Below are positions 44,724 through 54,333 of a stretch of DNA of 64,000 nucleotides, piece by piece (the first letter of the stretch is position 1; each line of letters starts with the position of its first letter). Position numbers and translations under genes: made by a program. The DNA comes from Niabella pedocola. Its GTDB lineage: Bacteria > Bacteroidota > Bacteroidia > Chitinophagales > Chitinophagaceae. The DNA is taken from assembly GCF_021044425.1 (NCBI RefSeq), contig NZ_JAJNEC010000005.1, forward strand, positions 2,480,001 through 2,544,000, written 5' to 3'. The notes beneath the pieces were generated by a model, which saw only the letters and a list, made by a program, of their open reading frames with translations, did not search any database and had not been told where the DNA came from.

Positions 44724-44784
44724 GCTGATTGCAGAAAGAGATCGTAAAGGACTTCCTGTTATTGCGGTAAATAGTGTGGAAATT

Positions 44785-46365
44785 TTAATTCACCGTACTA
44801 TTCCTCAACGGCCTGCCTGCCCTTACGCCCGTATGTTTCCCTTCATCTACCGTTACCTTCCCGTTCACAAGCACATATTGAAACCCTGTGGAGTAGGCAT
44901 GCGGCTTGTCAAATGTAGCCCGGTCCTGTACTTTTTCGGGATCAAAGATCACAATATCGGCTGCCATGCCTTCTTTGAGCAGGCCACGGTCGGAGAGGTT
45001 GAATTTCTGGGCCGGTAATGAGGTCATGCGGCGGATGGCTTCTTCCAGGGAAATCACTTTTTCATCCCGTACATATTTTGCCAGCACCCGGGCATTGGTG
45101 CCATAACCGCGGGGATGGGGCATACCCTCATTCATGATGCGGATGGAAGCATCACTGGCAAACATATTATAGGGATACTTCATGATGTATTTTACATCCT
45201 CCTCGCCCATACCGTGGAAAACGGCGCTGGCACCTCCGCTCATCATAATGTCGATAACCGTTAATGCCTCTTCCTTTGCCTTGTGTTTACGGCCCTTCAT
45301 CAGGTTGATCTGCTCAATGCTTTTGCCATTGTAACTGGTATCGGGTTTATAATAGGCTACTACAGCGTAACTGAAATGTTTTAACTTCCGTTGCTTCAGG
45401 CTTTTCAGCATGTCGCTGATCACATATTTCCGTATTTCGGGCCGCTGCAGGCGTGCGCGGATACTGTCCTGCCCGTCTGCAAGCACCTCGCTGGGCAACA
45501 GGGTGCTGATGGAGGTGCTGCTCGCGGTATAGGGGTATTGATCAATGGTTACATCAATGCCCTCCCGACGCGCGTTTTCCACCATGGCTACGGTTTCCTT
45601 ACTGCGTCCCCAGTTTTGCTGGCCGCTTAGTTTAAAATGCGAGATCTCTACGGGGATGGCGGCTTCACGCCCGATTTGCAATGCTTCCCGGATAGCGTCG
45701 GCTACCTGGCTGCCCTCACTGCGCATATGCGTAGCGTAAACACCATGGTACCGGGCTGCTACCTTTGCCAGTGCAATGATCTCATCGGAGTGCGCATAAG
45801 TGCCGGGTATGTAAATGAGGCCCGTAGATAATCCCACCGCCCCATCCTTCATAGCCTGCATGATCAATGTCTCCATTTTCTTAAGCTCTTCAGCCGATGG
45901 CGCACGGTTGGCGCGGCCCAGCACGGCTTTTCGTACGTCGTTATGCCCGATAAGGGTGGCCACATTGATGGACAGCCTGAGTGAATCGAGCCAACGGAAA
46001 TACCGGCCGATATTCAGGTTGGAGGCACCGCAGTTTCCGGCAACTACAGTAGTAACGCCATCATAGATAAAGCTCTGTGCCAGGGGATCCTTATCTTCAT
46101 CGCCTTCGATATGGGTATGTACGTCGATAAATCCAGGTGCCACAATAAGCCCTTCTGCCGCGATGGTACTGGCTGCACGATAGTTGAGGTTTTTGCCAAT
46201 GGCCAGTATCTTTCCACCGGCAACCGCAATATCCCCGTAAAACCAGTTGTTACCGGTACCGTTAATGATCTTTCCGTTCCGGATGAGGACATCGCAGGAA
46301 GTTTGTGCCAGGTCCGGTAACGCACCCAGCAGGCAGATCGACAGCAGTGCTATTTTGTTGAACAT
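44785..46365 (-). CDS. N-acyl-D-amino-acid deacylase family amidohydrolase, exported
   Basis: A 526-residue metal-dependent amidohydrolase of the D-aminoacylase group, which hydrolyses N-acyl-D-amino acids (or dipeptide-like amides) to the free D-amino acid. It has a signal peptide (1-20), the GFIDVHTHIEGD metal motif (His83, His85), the group-specific metal-binding cysteine in GNCG (Cys112), and later THMRSEG, VEISHFK and FASDAS segments carrying the remaining ligands. The frame is open to 46479, but Met 46365 gives the signal peptide. It is likely periplasmic. The upstream PLC gene is 195 bases away with a terminator between, so it is probably transcribed separately. Confidence 0.88.
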   Translation of the reverse strand: MFNKIALLSICLLGALPDLAQTSCDVLIRNGKIINGTGNNWFYGDIAVAGGKILAIGKNLNYRAASTIAAEGLIVAPGFIDVHTHIEGDEDKDPLAQSFIYDGVTTVVAGNCGASNLNIGRYFRWLDSLRLSINVATLIGHNDVRKAVLGRANRAPSAEELKKMETLIMQAMKDGAVGLSTGLIYIPGTYAHSDEIIALAKVAARYHGVYATHMRSEGSQVADAIREALQIGREAAIPVEISHFKLSGQQNWGRSKETVAMVENARREGIDVTIDQYPYTASSTSISTLLPSEVLADGQDSIRARLQRPEIRKYVISDMLKSLKQRKLKHFSYAVVAYYKPDTSYNGKSIEQINLMKGRKHKAKEEALTVIDIMMSGGASAVFHGMGEEDVKYIMKYPYNMFASDASIRIMNEGMPHPRGYGTNARVLAKYVRDEKVISLEEAIRRMTSLPAQKFNLSDRGLLKEGMAADIVIFDPEKVQDRATFDKPHAYSTGFQYVLVNGKVTVDEGKHTGVRAGRPLRNSTVN

Positions 46366-46479
46366 AGCAGGTAAGGTACAAAAAAAGTACGAATGCCCCT
46401 GAAACGCAGCGATGCAGAAACGCTTTGTGCTGCCGGAATTGTGTAACGGTTCTGAAACCGCACTGCTCTTTTTAACCAC

Positions 46480-46511
46480 AAAAAAGGAAGCGATAAATTT
46501 TTACCGCTTCC
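46480..46511 (-). terminator. intrinsic terminator of the phospholipase C gene
   Basis: Read on the minus strand, GGAAGCG and CGCTTCC form a 7-base stem followed by six Ts (plus-strand A-run 46480-46485), about 50 bases after the phospholipase stop codon. Confidence 0.65.
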
Positions 46512-46559
46512 CAAATCCATTATCTTCTGTCCACTACAAGATCAGTGCTGCCGTATGCG

Positions 46560-49097
46560 TTATGCAAGCAACGGATCACTAAAAGATTCCTTACCGCTTT
46601 CTACACGCCCGGCATACCGCCGTTCAAAATTTTTATCAGCCTTGTTAAAAACGGAAAAGTCGTACCAGCCAAAGCTTTTTTCCAGCAGCAGTACCAGGTG
46701 CTGGGTTCCCATAGGAGGCAGTTTGCGCGAAAGTTCCCGTTGCCCATAGCTGTTATCCCTGATGGTAAGCTCTTGTTGCCGGTCCGAATGATTGCGGATG
46801 ATCAGTTGTACCTGTCCGTATCGCTTTCCGCCGCCGGCCACATACCTGCATTCAACAGAAATCCGGGCTTCATCGCTATGGCCTTTTACTTCCCGGTAAA
46901 AGCCGTTGGGGCCAAACAGCGCGAGGTGATAATCCTTCCCCGCAAAGCCACTCAGCGGTATCGGGTATTGGAGTGTTTCCCCGGCGGCTACGGCAAAGGA
47001 CCAGTTGCGGTTGAGAATCTTTTGGCCATTGGTATCCGCGTAAGGAAGATACGCATATAAAGAGAAAGGACTACCCATCGACTGCTCTTTGAACATAGTA
47101 GTACCGGCATTTAGCACCAGTTGTATATGCCGGCGGTCTGTATCCAATTGGGCGTCGGCATACAGCTCATAAGGAAGCGGATTGGATGGCTTTAATCCCT
47201 TTTCCTGCATAAAATAATTACGGGTTTTGCTGAAATTGGAACGGATGGACTGGATCTCGGCTGCAGATAGCGGAGATACACCCTGCGGGATGGGACGGTA
47301 ACGGGCTTCATCGATCCGTTGCAGGAAGGCATTCCGCTTCAGGAACTCCGGTTGCTTTACGGCTTCGCCGTTATAAGGGCGGAATACGGATGAGAGATCG
47401 CCGCATATAGCCCTGCGCCATTCAGAAAGGTGCGGAAGCTGTAACTTTTTACCGGTTTTGCGGGATGCGAACTGCTCGATAAACTGTACCACCGAAGTGT
47501 GATCAAAAACCTGTGAATTCACATAGCCACCCCGGGACCAGGGGCTGGCCACTACAAAGGGTACCCGGTAGCCCAGCCCGATAGCACCTTCGCGCGCGTT
47601 TGCTTTACTTACGCCTTTGAGACGGATCTCATCATCAAGGGTTACAAATTCTTTGTCGATACCGGTGATACCGGTGGATACGGCTCCCGTGGAAGGGTTC
47701 CGGAAATCCGGAGCGGTAAATGGTGGTACATGATCAAAATAACCGTCGTTTTCATCATAGGTGAGGATGAAAACGGTCTTTTTCCAGATTTCCTCATTAT
47801 GTGTAAGAATGTCCAGCACCTCTGAAACATACCAGGCGCCAAACCACGGTGCAGAAGGGTGATCGGAAAAATACTGCGGGGCTACCAGCCAGGAAACGGC
47901 CGGAAGTTTGCCCTCTTTTACATCTTTCCGGAAATTGGCGAGCACATCTGATTTAGGAACCTGCATTTTCCGTTTGGTGCCGTGGTCATCGTACTCGATG
48001 GTTTCAGTTTGATGATAATCGGGATCAAAATCGTTGGTGGCAAAGGCCTTGTCGTGCAGGGCCTGCTGATCTTTAGTCAATGGTTCTGCCAGTTCTTTAC
48101 GGCAGCGCTCCAGTTCCGCCTCATAGCGCTTTTTGCGTTCGCGCAAACCGTTCAGCGCCCGTTTGATTTTTTGATCGTCCGGCTGCTCGATCGCTTTTTG
48201 CTCTAGTTCCGGCAATTCTTTTTCAAGGGCTGCCAGCCGTTGTACAAGATATTGTTCGTATTTGCGGGAGCGGCGTACCCGGAACCGGGTAAACCATTCG
48301 AGCGGGTTGTCTGTAAAATTGCTCAGCCAGGCGTCGGCTTCTCCTTGAAGACCCGTGGGCAGACTTAATTCATTTTGATACACTTTCCAGGAGACGTCAT
48401 GTTCCTGCAGCAGTTCAGGCAGGGTTTTCCAGTCGCTTTCCGCGCTGTAGTCCGATTCGCTGTTACGCACCAGGGCGGGGCTGGATGCCTGTCCGTCCTT
48501 ACGAAGCGTGCCCGACCAGAAATACAACCGGTTAGGGGTGGTGCCGGTAAGCGAAGAACAGAAATGCTGATCGCATACGGTAAATGCATCGGCAAGGGCA
48601 TAGTTAAACGGAATATCCTCGCGGGTATAATAGCCCAGGGTCATGGGTTGCCCTTCAAACCCCTTATAACCGGTTCTTTTGGCAACCAGCCATTGATCAT
48701 ACTGACCGTTGTTGCGGGCATCCACCTGGTCGCCCCAGCTATGCGGCAGGCCACCCATCCAGGTGATCTTCGTTTGCTGCATATCCAGGCGAAAAGGCAG
48801 ATAGGATTTCTGCTCTTTATCTGTCTGCAGCCAAACGGGACTGCCATCAGCCAGTTTCAGCACCCGCGGATCATTAAAACCCCGCACTCCTTTTAAGGCC
48901 CCAAAGCAATGATCAAAAGATCGGTTTTCCTGCATCAGCATTACGATATGTTCGGCATCTTCAAACGTGGAGCCTTTGGCCGGGTTAATGGCCATTGCTT
49001 TTTGGATGGATGCAGGAAGTACGGAGAACACCCCTGCACCACCGGCCAGCAAACTGGTCTTTTTTAAAAAGTCTCTTCTTGAAAAATCGATCGGCAT
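46560..49097 (-). CDS. phosphocholine-type phospholipase C, Tat-exported
   Basis: An 845-residue enzyme of the bacterial phosphocholine-specific phospholipase C family (phosphoesterase superfamily), which releases phosphocholine from phosphatidylcholine or sphingomyelin. The Tat signal SRRDFLKK is at residues 6-13. Active-site segments are MQENRSFDHCFG (from 55), the nucleophile loop SLTGTTPNR and TYDENDGYFDHVPP. A lysine/glutamate-rich coiled-coil insertion (about 270-340) lies in the middle. Two C-terminal beta domains of the DUF756 type (about 650-845, ending near DNSYGQRELSRKL) complete the family layout. Its substrate choice cannot be proven from sequence. Confidence 0.92.
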   Translation of the reverse strand: MPIDFSRRDFLKKTSLLAGGAGVFSVLPASIQKAMAINPAKGSTFEDAEHIVMLMQENRSFDHCFGALKGVRGFNDPRVLKLADGSPVWLQTDKEQKSYLPFRLDMQQTKITWMGGLPHSWGDQVDARNNGQYDQWLVAKRTGYKGFEGQPMTLGYYTREDIPFNYALADAFTVCDQHFCSSLTGTTPNRLYFWSGTLRKDGQASSPALVRNSESDYSAESDWKTLPELLQEHDVSWKVYQNELSLPTGLQGEADAWLSNFTDNPLEWFTRFRVRRSRKYEQYLVQRLAALEKELPELEQKAIEQPDDQKIKRALNGLRERKKRYEAELERCRKELAEPLTKDQQALHDKAFATNDFDPDYHQTETIEYDDHGTKRKMQVPKSDVLANFRKDVKEGKLPAVSWLVAPQYFSDHPSAPWFGAWYVSEVLDILTHNEEIWKKTVFILTYDENDGYFDHVPPFTAPDFRNPSTGAVSTGITGIDKEFVTLDDEIRLKGVSKANAREGAIGLGYRVPFVVASPWSRGGYVNSQVFDHTSVVQFIEQFASRKTGKKLQLPHLSEWRRAICGDLSSVFRPYNGEAVKQPEFLKRNAFLQRIDEARYRPIPQGVSPLSAAEIQSIRSNFSKTRNYFMQEKGLKPSNPLPYELYADAQLDTDRRHIQLVLNAGTTMFKEQSMGSPFSLYAYLPYADTNGQKILNRNWSFAVAAGETLQYPIPLSGFAGKDYHLALFGPNGFYREVKGHSDEARISVECRYVAGGGKRYGQVQLIIRNHSDRQQELTIRDNSYGQRELSRKLPPMGTQHLVLLLEKSFGWYDFSVFNKADKNFERRYAGRVESGKESFSDPLLA

Positions 49098-49106
49098 ATG
49101 TTTAAA

Positions 49107-49134
49107 GTTTCGGGTTTCTGGTTTGAAGTTTCAG
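49107..49134. repeat. four tandem GTTTnnn heptamers
   Basis: GTTTCGG, GTTTCTG, GTTTGAA, GTTTCAG run back to back just upstream of the phospholipase C start codon (which is on the minus strand). The same heptamer family occurs at 21064-21115. Confidence 0.7.
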
Positions 49135-49165
49135 GTCGTCCGATCTGGTACCTCAAACATTGAAC

Positions 49166-49204
49166 AAAAAAAACAGGTATGAGCGATTATACAACTCATA
49201 CCTG
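49166..49204 (-). terminator. intrinsic terminator of locus C
   Basis: CAGGTATGAG and CTCATACCTG form a perfect 10-base stem with an 11-base loop, followed on the minus strand by eight Ts (plus-strand A-run 49166-49173). It lies 38 bases after the SusD stop codon. Confidence 0.85.
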
Positions 49205-49242
49205 CAAAATAGTTTTTATTTATGAATGAGAAACACAGATGA

Positions 49243-50796
49243 TTATTTCAGTAACCACATTACCTGGTTGGCATCATCACTACCTCCATATTGCGATTGA
49301 ATGGCAGCTGCAACATTATCGGCATTTACATCCAGTTCTGATTGCGGATAAAGCCAGCGCACCGGGAACTGGGTAGCGGGAAGATTGCGGTTGGTTGCTG
49401 AGTTTAAGACGAATGCCGGGTAGCCGGTGCGTCTGTTCTCATACCAGGCATTATAATCGCAGCCCTGTAAGAACCCAGCAAGATATTTTTGTGTAATGAT
49501 CTGTTTGATCTGGTTTTCTGAATTACCGGTAAGCGCTACCGCCGCTGTGGTAGGGTAATTTGCAATATACGTTGCATCCATTGCCATTCCGTGTGTATAA
49601 GCTGCCGGTGTATAATTTACAAGGAAGTTCATGGAACTTTGAATGCCGGCTGCATAATAGGATTGGGCGCCGGTTCCGGTGATCCAGCCTCTTACAGTAG
49701 CTTCGGCTAAAATAAACTGGAGATCCCAATAATTTAAAAGCCCTACCGGCTCGGCATTAAACAGGTCTTTATACCGGTTGTTGAAGTCGCAGAATTTTCC
49801 GGCAGCTCTTGCAGCCGTAGTACTGGAAAAAGGGTCGGAGGCTTCTACACCAATATAAGCATCCCAGTCAGACGCTGGTTTACCTGCGGTGATCTGTGTG
49901 GGGGCTGGTTCTGCATAGTAAAACAGCCTTCTGTCCTGCAGATTTTTTAACGGCGTAATTAACGTAGCGCCTACCATCGGATAGATCGTAAATGAATTGA
50001 GTTGGATAGGCGTATTGCTCCACGGGTAAGCATAGCCAGCCGTGTTGACATATTTTACCGCGAAATTATCATTGTAATCGCGCATCAGCGGCCGGTTAGC
50101 TACAATATCCTTAAAACGGCTTATCACGTTCAGGTCGGCATCACCGGTTTTTTTATGTAGTTGCATCAATACATGCAGCTCGAAAGTATTGGTAAGCCGA
50201 CGCCATTTATCAACACTTCCGCTGTAGATAAAGTCGCCTGAAAAATCGGTGCCTGAAGCAAATAAGGTATTGGCGCTGTCCAGCTCATTCAATATACCTT
50301 TAAACACATCTTTCTGGCTGTCATATTTGGGCTTAATAATGCCGTCGCTTTGCCCCTTAAGCGCATCGGAATAAGGAATATCACCTACCTGCATCGACAG
50401 TTGGTAAAACTGCCAGGCCCGTATAAAATGAGCCAGCGCTGAATAGGCGTTTTTTATTCCTGTGGGCTCCGTAGCTGCGTAGTTAAGCATCGGAGCCACA
50501 TTCCGTAACACCGATAAGCGGCCAAAGCCTGTGCGGGCTATTTTATTATATTGGAAGTCTACCTGGTTTTCGGTCCAAAGCACATATTTAGACAGCATAA
50601 AGGGCTGGCAAAAACCTTTGGTACTTGTTATATCGCTTGATGTAATCGATGTGATCATGTTGGTAGCCAGCCATGCATCTGTAGATGTGGTAGACTTGTC
50701 CGGGTTCGTATTGATCTCATCAAACTTCTGGGTACATGATACAAGAGCTGTGACCGTAACCAGTGGTATTGTTATATATTTTAGAAATAGTTTCAT
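49243..50796 (-). CDS. SusD/RagB-like lipoprotein (locus C)
   Basis: A 517-residue surface lipoprotein of the SusD-like_2 type (lipobox Cys21 in TALVSC, start Met 50796; the frame extends upstream to 50817). It opens TQKFDEINTNPDKS, a signature of this subgroup, and keeps HFIRAWQFYQLSMQVGDIPY and a C-terminal GCDYNAWYENRRTGYP segment. Partner of the SusC that ends 37 bases upstream. It is the last gene of the operon before a strong terminator. Confidence 0.92.
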   Translation of the reverse strand: MKLFLKYITIPLVTVTALVSCTQKFDEINTNPDKSTTSTDAWLATNMITSITSSDITSTKGFCQPFMLSKYVLWTENQVDFQYNKIARTGFGRLSVLRNVAPMLNYAATEPTGIKNAYSALAHFIRAWQFYQLSMQVGDIPYSDALKGQSDGIIKPKYDSQKDVFKGILNELDSANTLFASGTDFSGDFIYSGSVDKWRRLTNTFELHVLMQLHKKTGDADLNVISRFKDIVANRPLMRDYNDNFAVKYVNTAGYAYPWSNTPIQLNSFTIYPMVGATLITPLKNLQDRRLFYYAEPAPTQITAGKPASDWDAYIGVEASDPFSSTTAARAAGKFCDFNNRYKDLFNAEPVGLLNYWDLQFILAEATVRGWITGTGAQSYYAAGIQSSMNFLVNYTPAAYTHGMAMDATYIANYPTTAAVALTGNSENQIKQIITQKYLAGFLQGCDYNAWYENRRTGYPAFVLNSATNRNLPATQFPVRWLYPQSELDVNADNVAAAIQSQYGGSDDANQVMWLLK

Positions 50797-50832
50797 TACA
50801 TTTTTTTTTAAAGTCATACAATTCTCGTTTTC

Positions 50833-53800
50833 TTATAATCCAAGCTTAATATTCAAACCCAGCATCCGTTGTGAAGGAGCGTTTAGGTTTTCTGTACCTA
50901 AATCCGGATCAGAGAAAGTGAACTTTGTCCACAGGAATACATTTTGTGCGGTTAAGGATACCGAAGCATTTTTAATACCGGTCTTGCTATACAATTTTGA
51001 AGGGATTTTATAGCCTAACGATACTTCTCTTAATTTAACGAAGGACTGGCTCTTTAAACCGTGCTCATAGCTATCCGTGTTATTCAGCTCACGCATATAA
51101 TCCTGGTAACCTACTGCCACATCATTGGGCGCAAATACTCGGGTATCGGTAAGGATGCGGCCATATTTATCGTACGTAGCTTCTCCGGAAACAACTTTTA
51201 CACCCTCGCCCACATAATTGGTAAGGCCGTTTACTACCTGGTCATAGCGCCATTTGGTATCTGTTTCGGGGTTGGTACCGCTGTCGAACATTTTATTCCA
51301 GATATAATCATACATGATGCCGCCAATGCGTCCGTCGATGCTAATGCCGATGATGAAATTGTTGATGGCAAAATTGTTTACAAAGCCAAAAGAAAATTTA
51401 GGATCTGTATACCCCATATTGGCTTCGTACGGACTTGAGGCAACCAGGCCGCCAACCAGGATGAGGTTACCCTGCGGATCTCTTAACAGGGGCTGGGACA
51501 CATACACATCTTTTCTTGCGCCTGTTTTTATCCAAAGCTTGTCTGCTGTAGTGGGCGCAAGATCAACATAATACTGATGGTTAAAAGAGTAGTTAACCAA
51601 AGAACGCCATTCGAAGTTTTTTCTTTTAATAATGGCACCATCCACTGTTACCTCAATACCTTTTCTTACATAGGTTTCGGGGGTATTGATTAAGATTGAA
51701 GAAAAACCGGAAGCAGATGAAATGGTCGGACTGAACTGCTGGTCGTAATAGTATTTATTAAAATATGCAATATCAAAATGCAGGCGACCTTTAAGGAAAT
51801 AGGCCTCTGTACCAACCTCCCATGTTCTTGTAGAAGATGGTATCAGTGCTGCCGGCATTATATCAGACGGATAACTTGAGCTCGGCAGTCCCCATGATGT
51901 AGAAGGGGTATACGTGCGGTTGTTATCATATACTCCTGCAGGTTTTTTACTTTGGGTCCAGGAACCCCGTATTTTCCAAAGATCCACTGACTGGGGCAGT
52001 TTGATAAACTGGGAAAGGATAATGCTGCTGGCAATTGAGGGATAAAAATAAGACCGCTGTGCCGCCGACAGCGTGGAGCTCCAGTCGTTACGCCCGGTAA
52101 TATCCAGGTAGGCAATGCGGTTCCAGCTAAAGGATGCTTTGCCATACAGGCTGTTTACCTGTCTTCTCCAGGTTCCGTAGTTTGATTTTATTTTGTCAAC
52201 ACCCACAGTAGTGGAAGCCACAGCATTGGCCAGCGAATACCATCCGGGAATGGCTAAACCGTTAACCGTTTGCGCACCCATTTCTCTGTCAACATAATAA
52301 GTAATACTTCCTCCTCCCAACAGGTTGATGTCAAAATTGCTGATCTTTTTGTCGTAGGTCAATATCAGGTCGTTGTTTGTGCTAAAACCCCATAACTGGT
52401 TCATTCCATACATGCCTTTGCCGCCGTAGTTCCAACTAAAGGTACTACCACTTGATCCCCCGCGTGTAGAGAAGATCCCTGCCGGGCTTTGTACCGTTTC
52501 TTCATCTTTATAAAAATCATACCCGGTGCGGAACATCAGGTTCAGATCTTTGGTGAACTTATAATTGGCCGTAAGACTGGCATTGAGTTTGTTTTTTTGA
52601 ATACCATCTAATTTTTCATAGGCGATCATATAAGGGTTGTCATACCAGGCGTTATACAGCCAGTTTTGCTTTACATGAGGCGTAACCCAGTAGTCCCTGT
52701 ACTGACGAATGTCATAGTCGGGTCCTGTCCACATCTGTAACTGGTAAATGTATCCCTGGGCACCATAGCCCTGGCCCCAGATCTGGGGCGACTGTTGCCA
52801 GGTATAGCCCATGCTGCTTTCCATGCTGAATTTCTTTCCTATTTTTAAGGCACCGCTCATTGTATAGTTAAGAATGTTCAGTTTTTCATTGGGAAACTGC
52901 CCTTTGTTATAAATATGGTTGACGCCAGCCCTGAAAAACCCGTTTTCACCGCTTTGGGTAACCGTAATATTATTATTGGTGATCAGGCCGGTTTCGAGAA
53001 AGTTTTTCAGGTTGTTTTTACCGCTTGATACCAACGGCATCATTTCATTTTTCTTGGAAATAGGATTCCATTGTATAGCACTGTCGCCAATATCCAGTTT
53101 GGGCCCCCACACATAGTCGGTCGATATTTGTCCGTCAATACCATGACCATAAGAGGTCTGTATTTTTGGTATGGCCAGAAAACCGGATGAGATCATGGTG
53201 TTGCTGTTGATATCAATGGCCAGGCCCTTACCTTTTCCCTTTTTGGTGGTGATCATAATGGCTCCGTTAGCACCTTTAAAGCCATACAAAGCCGCAGCCG
53301 TGGGCCCTTTCAATACACTAATATCTTCAATATTATCTGAAGGAATATCGCGCAAGGTCATGTTACTATAAGGAACACCATCAATAACCAGCATCGGGGT
53401 TTCTCCTCTTAGCTCAATTGTAGGTGTAGCGTTGAATTCAGTGGAGTTTTTGATAACAAGACCTGAGATTTTTCCTGTGAGGGAAGTGGCAGCATCGACC
53501 CCTTTCACCGTTTGAATTTCATTACCGCTTACTTTTTGTACGGCATAACCCAATGCTTTTGCCTCGCGGGTAATACCCAGGGCGGTTACCACCACTTCTT
53601 CCAGCGCGCGGTTGGCTTCTTCAAAAACCACATTGATGGTCTGCTGGCTGTTTACTTTTATAACTTGTGAGGTATAACCTACATAACTAAAGGTAAGCTC
53701 ATCATATTCGTCTACTTCAATACTATATTCGCCTTTATCGTTGGTAATGGTGGCCTTCCCTTTATTGGAAGAAACCGTAGCACCAGACACCGGTTCGCCC

Positions 53801-54210
53801 TTGGCATTTGTTACAACCCCTTTAACCAGGATGTTTTTTTTGATTTCTGCCTTTTCCCGGATCACGATCAGGTTATCGCTCATTTGCTGAAATTCGAGCC
53901 CCGTTCCGTTAAGGATTCTGGGCAGCAATGATAAAACGGGGGTGTTTTGTACCTTTATATTTACTATGCCGGTTTCATCTACCAGTTTATTGCTGAACAC
54001 AAACCGGTAATCGGTTTTTTTCTGAATGGTCTTTAAAATGGTAGACAGCCGGGCATTTTCCAGCTGAAGTGAAACAGATTCCTGGCTGTAGCCAGTAGAA
54101 GCCGCAACCTGTGATGCCGTGGCCAGCATCAGGGCAAGACATAATTTCATAAACAACAGTTTTTTGAGCAGCCGCCGGGGCCACTCATTCACGTAAGCAC
54201 ATTTTTTCAT
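50833..54210 (-). CDS. SusC/RagA TonB-dependent transducer with STN domain (locus C)
   Basis: A 1125-residue outer-membrane importer with signal peptide (about 15-43), STN domain (about 48-122, SVSLQLENARLSTILKTIQK), carboxypeptidase-regulatory-like domain (about 128-200), plug (about 205-330, with LYGFKGANGAIMITTKKGKG) and barrel. The STN domain contacts the periplasmic part of FecR, so substrate binding would be signalled to the ECF sigma factor encoded just upstream. Gene order sigma, FecR, SusC, SusD is the standard trans-envelope signalling set. No hydrolase follows, so the substrate cannot be inferred. Confidence 0.95.
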   Translation of the reverse strand: MKKCAYVNEWPRRLLKKLLFMKLCLALMLATASQVAASTGYSQESVSLQLENARLSTILKTIQKKTDYRFVFSNKLVDETGIVNIKVQNTPVLSLLPRILNGTGLEFQQMSDNLIVIREKAEIKKNILVKGVVTNAKGEPVSGATVSSNKGKATITNDKGEYSIEVDEYDELTFSYVGYTSQVIKVNSQQTINVVFEEANRALEEVVVTALGITREAKALGYAVQKVSGNEIQTVKGVDAATSLTGKISGLVIKNSTEFNATPTIELRGETPMLVIDGVPYSNMTLRDIPSDNIEDISVLKGPTAAALYGFKGANGAIMITTKKGKGKGLAIDINSNTMISSGFLAIPKIQTSYGHGIDGQISTDYVWGPKLDIGDSAIQWNPISKKNEMMPLVSSGKNNLKNFLETGLITNNNITVTQSGENGFFRAGVNHIYNKGQFPNEKLNILNYTMSGALKIGKKFSMESSMGYTWQQSPQIWGQGYGAQGYIYQLQMWTGPDYDIRQYRDYWVTPHVKQNWLYNAWYDNPYMIAYEKLDGIQKNKLNASLTANYKFTKDLNLMFRTGYDFYKDEETVQSPAGIFSTRGGSSGSTFSWNYGGKGMYGMNQLWGFSTNNDLILTYDKKISNFDINLLGGGSITYYVDREMGAQTVNGLAIPGWYSLANAVASTTVGVDKIKSNYGTWRRQVNSLYGKASFSWNRIAYLDITGRNDWSSTLSAAQRSYFYPSIASSIILSQFIKLPQSVDLWKIRGSWTQSKKPAGVYDNNRTYTPSTSWGLPSSSYPSDIMPAALIPSSTRTWEVGTEAYFLKGRLHFDIAYFNKYYYDQQFSPTISSASGFSSILINTPETYVRKGIEVTVDGAIIKRKNFEWRSLVNYSFNHQYYVDLAPTTADKLWIKTGARKDVYVSQPLLRDPQGNLILVGGLVASSPYEANMGYTDPKFSFGFVNNFAINNFIIGISIDGRIGGIMYDYIWNKMFDSGTNPETDTKWRYDQVVNGLTNYVGEGVKVVSGEATYDKYGRILTDTRVFAPNDVAVGYQDYMRELNNTDSYEHGLKSQSFVKLREVSLGYKIPSKLYSKTGIKNASVSLTAQNVFLWTKFTFSDPDLGTENLNAPSQRMLGLNIKLGL

Positions 54211-54239
54211 ACTTTTATTTTAGTTTTTTATTAAACGAG

Positions 54240-54260
54240 TGGAAGGTCATGTTCCTTCCA
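54240..54260 (-). other. short hairpin between fecR and susC (locus C)
   Basis: TGGAAGG and CCTTCCA form a 7-base stem with a 7-base loop in the 123-base gap. It has no T-run; it could affect expression between the regulators and the transporter. Confidence 0.3.
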
Positions 54261-54333
54261 TTTTCCTTGGGGGAAATGGCCGCAATCCGTTTCTCCCTTT
54301 TTTTACTGTCTGATTTTTAATGTGGCATTTGTC

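Noticed and set aside
46545..47060. Long plus-strand open frame opposite the phospholipase C gene
   Set aside because: It is antisense to a well-conserved enzyme, has no family resemblance and no start signal; it is a shadow of the GC-rich coding frame.
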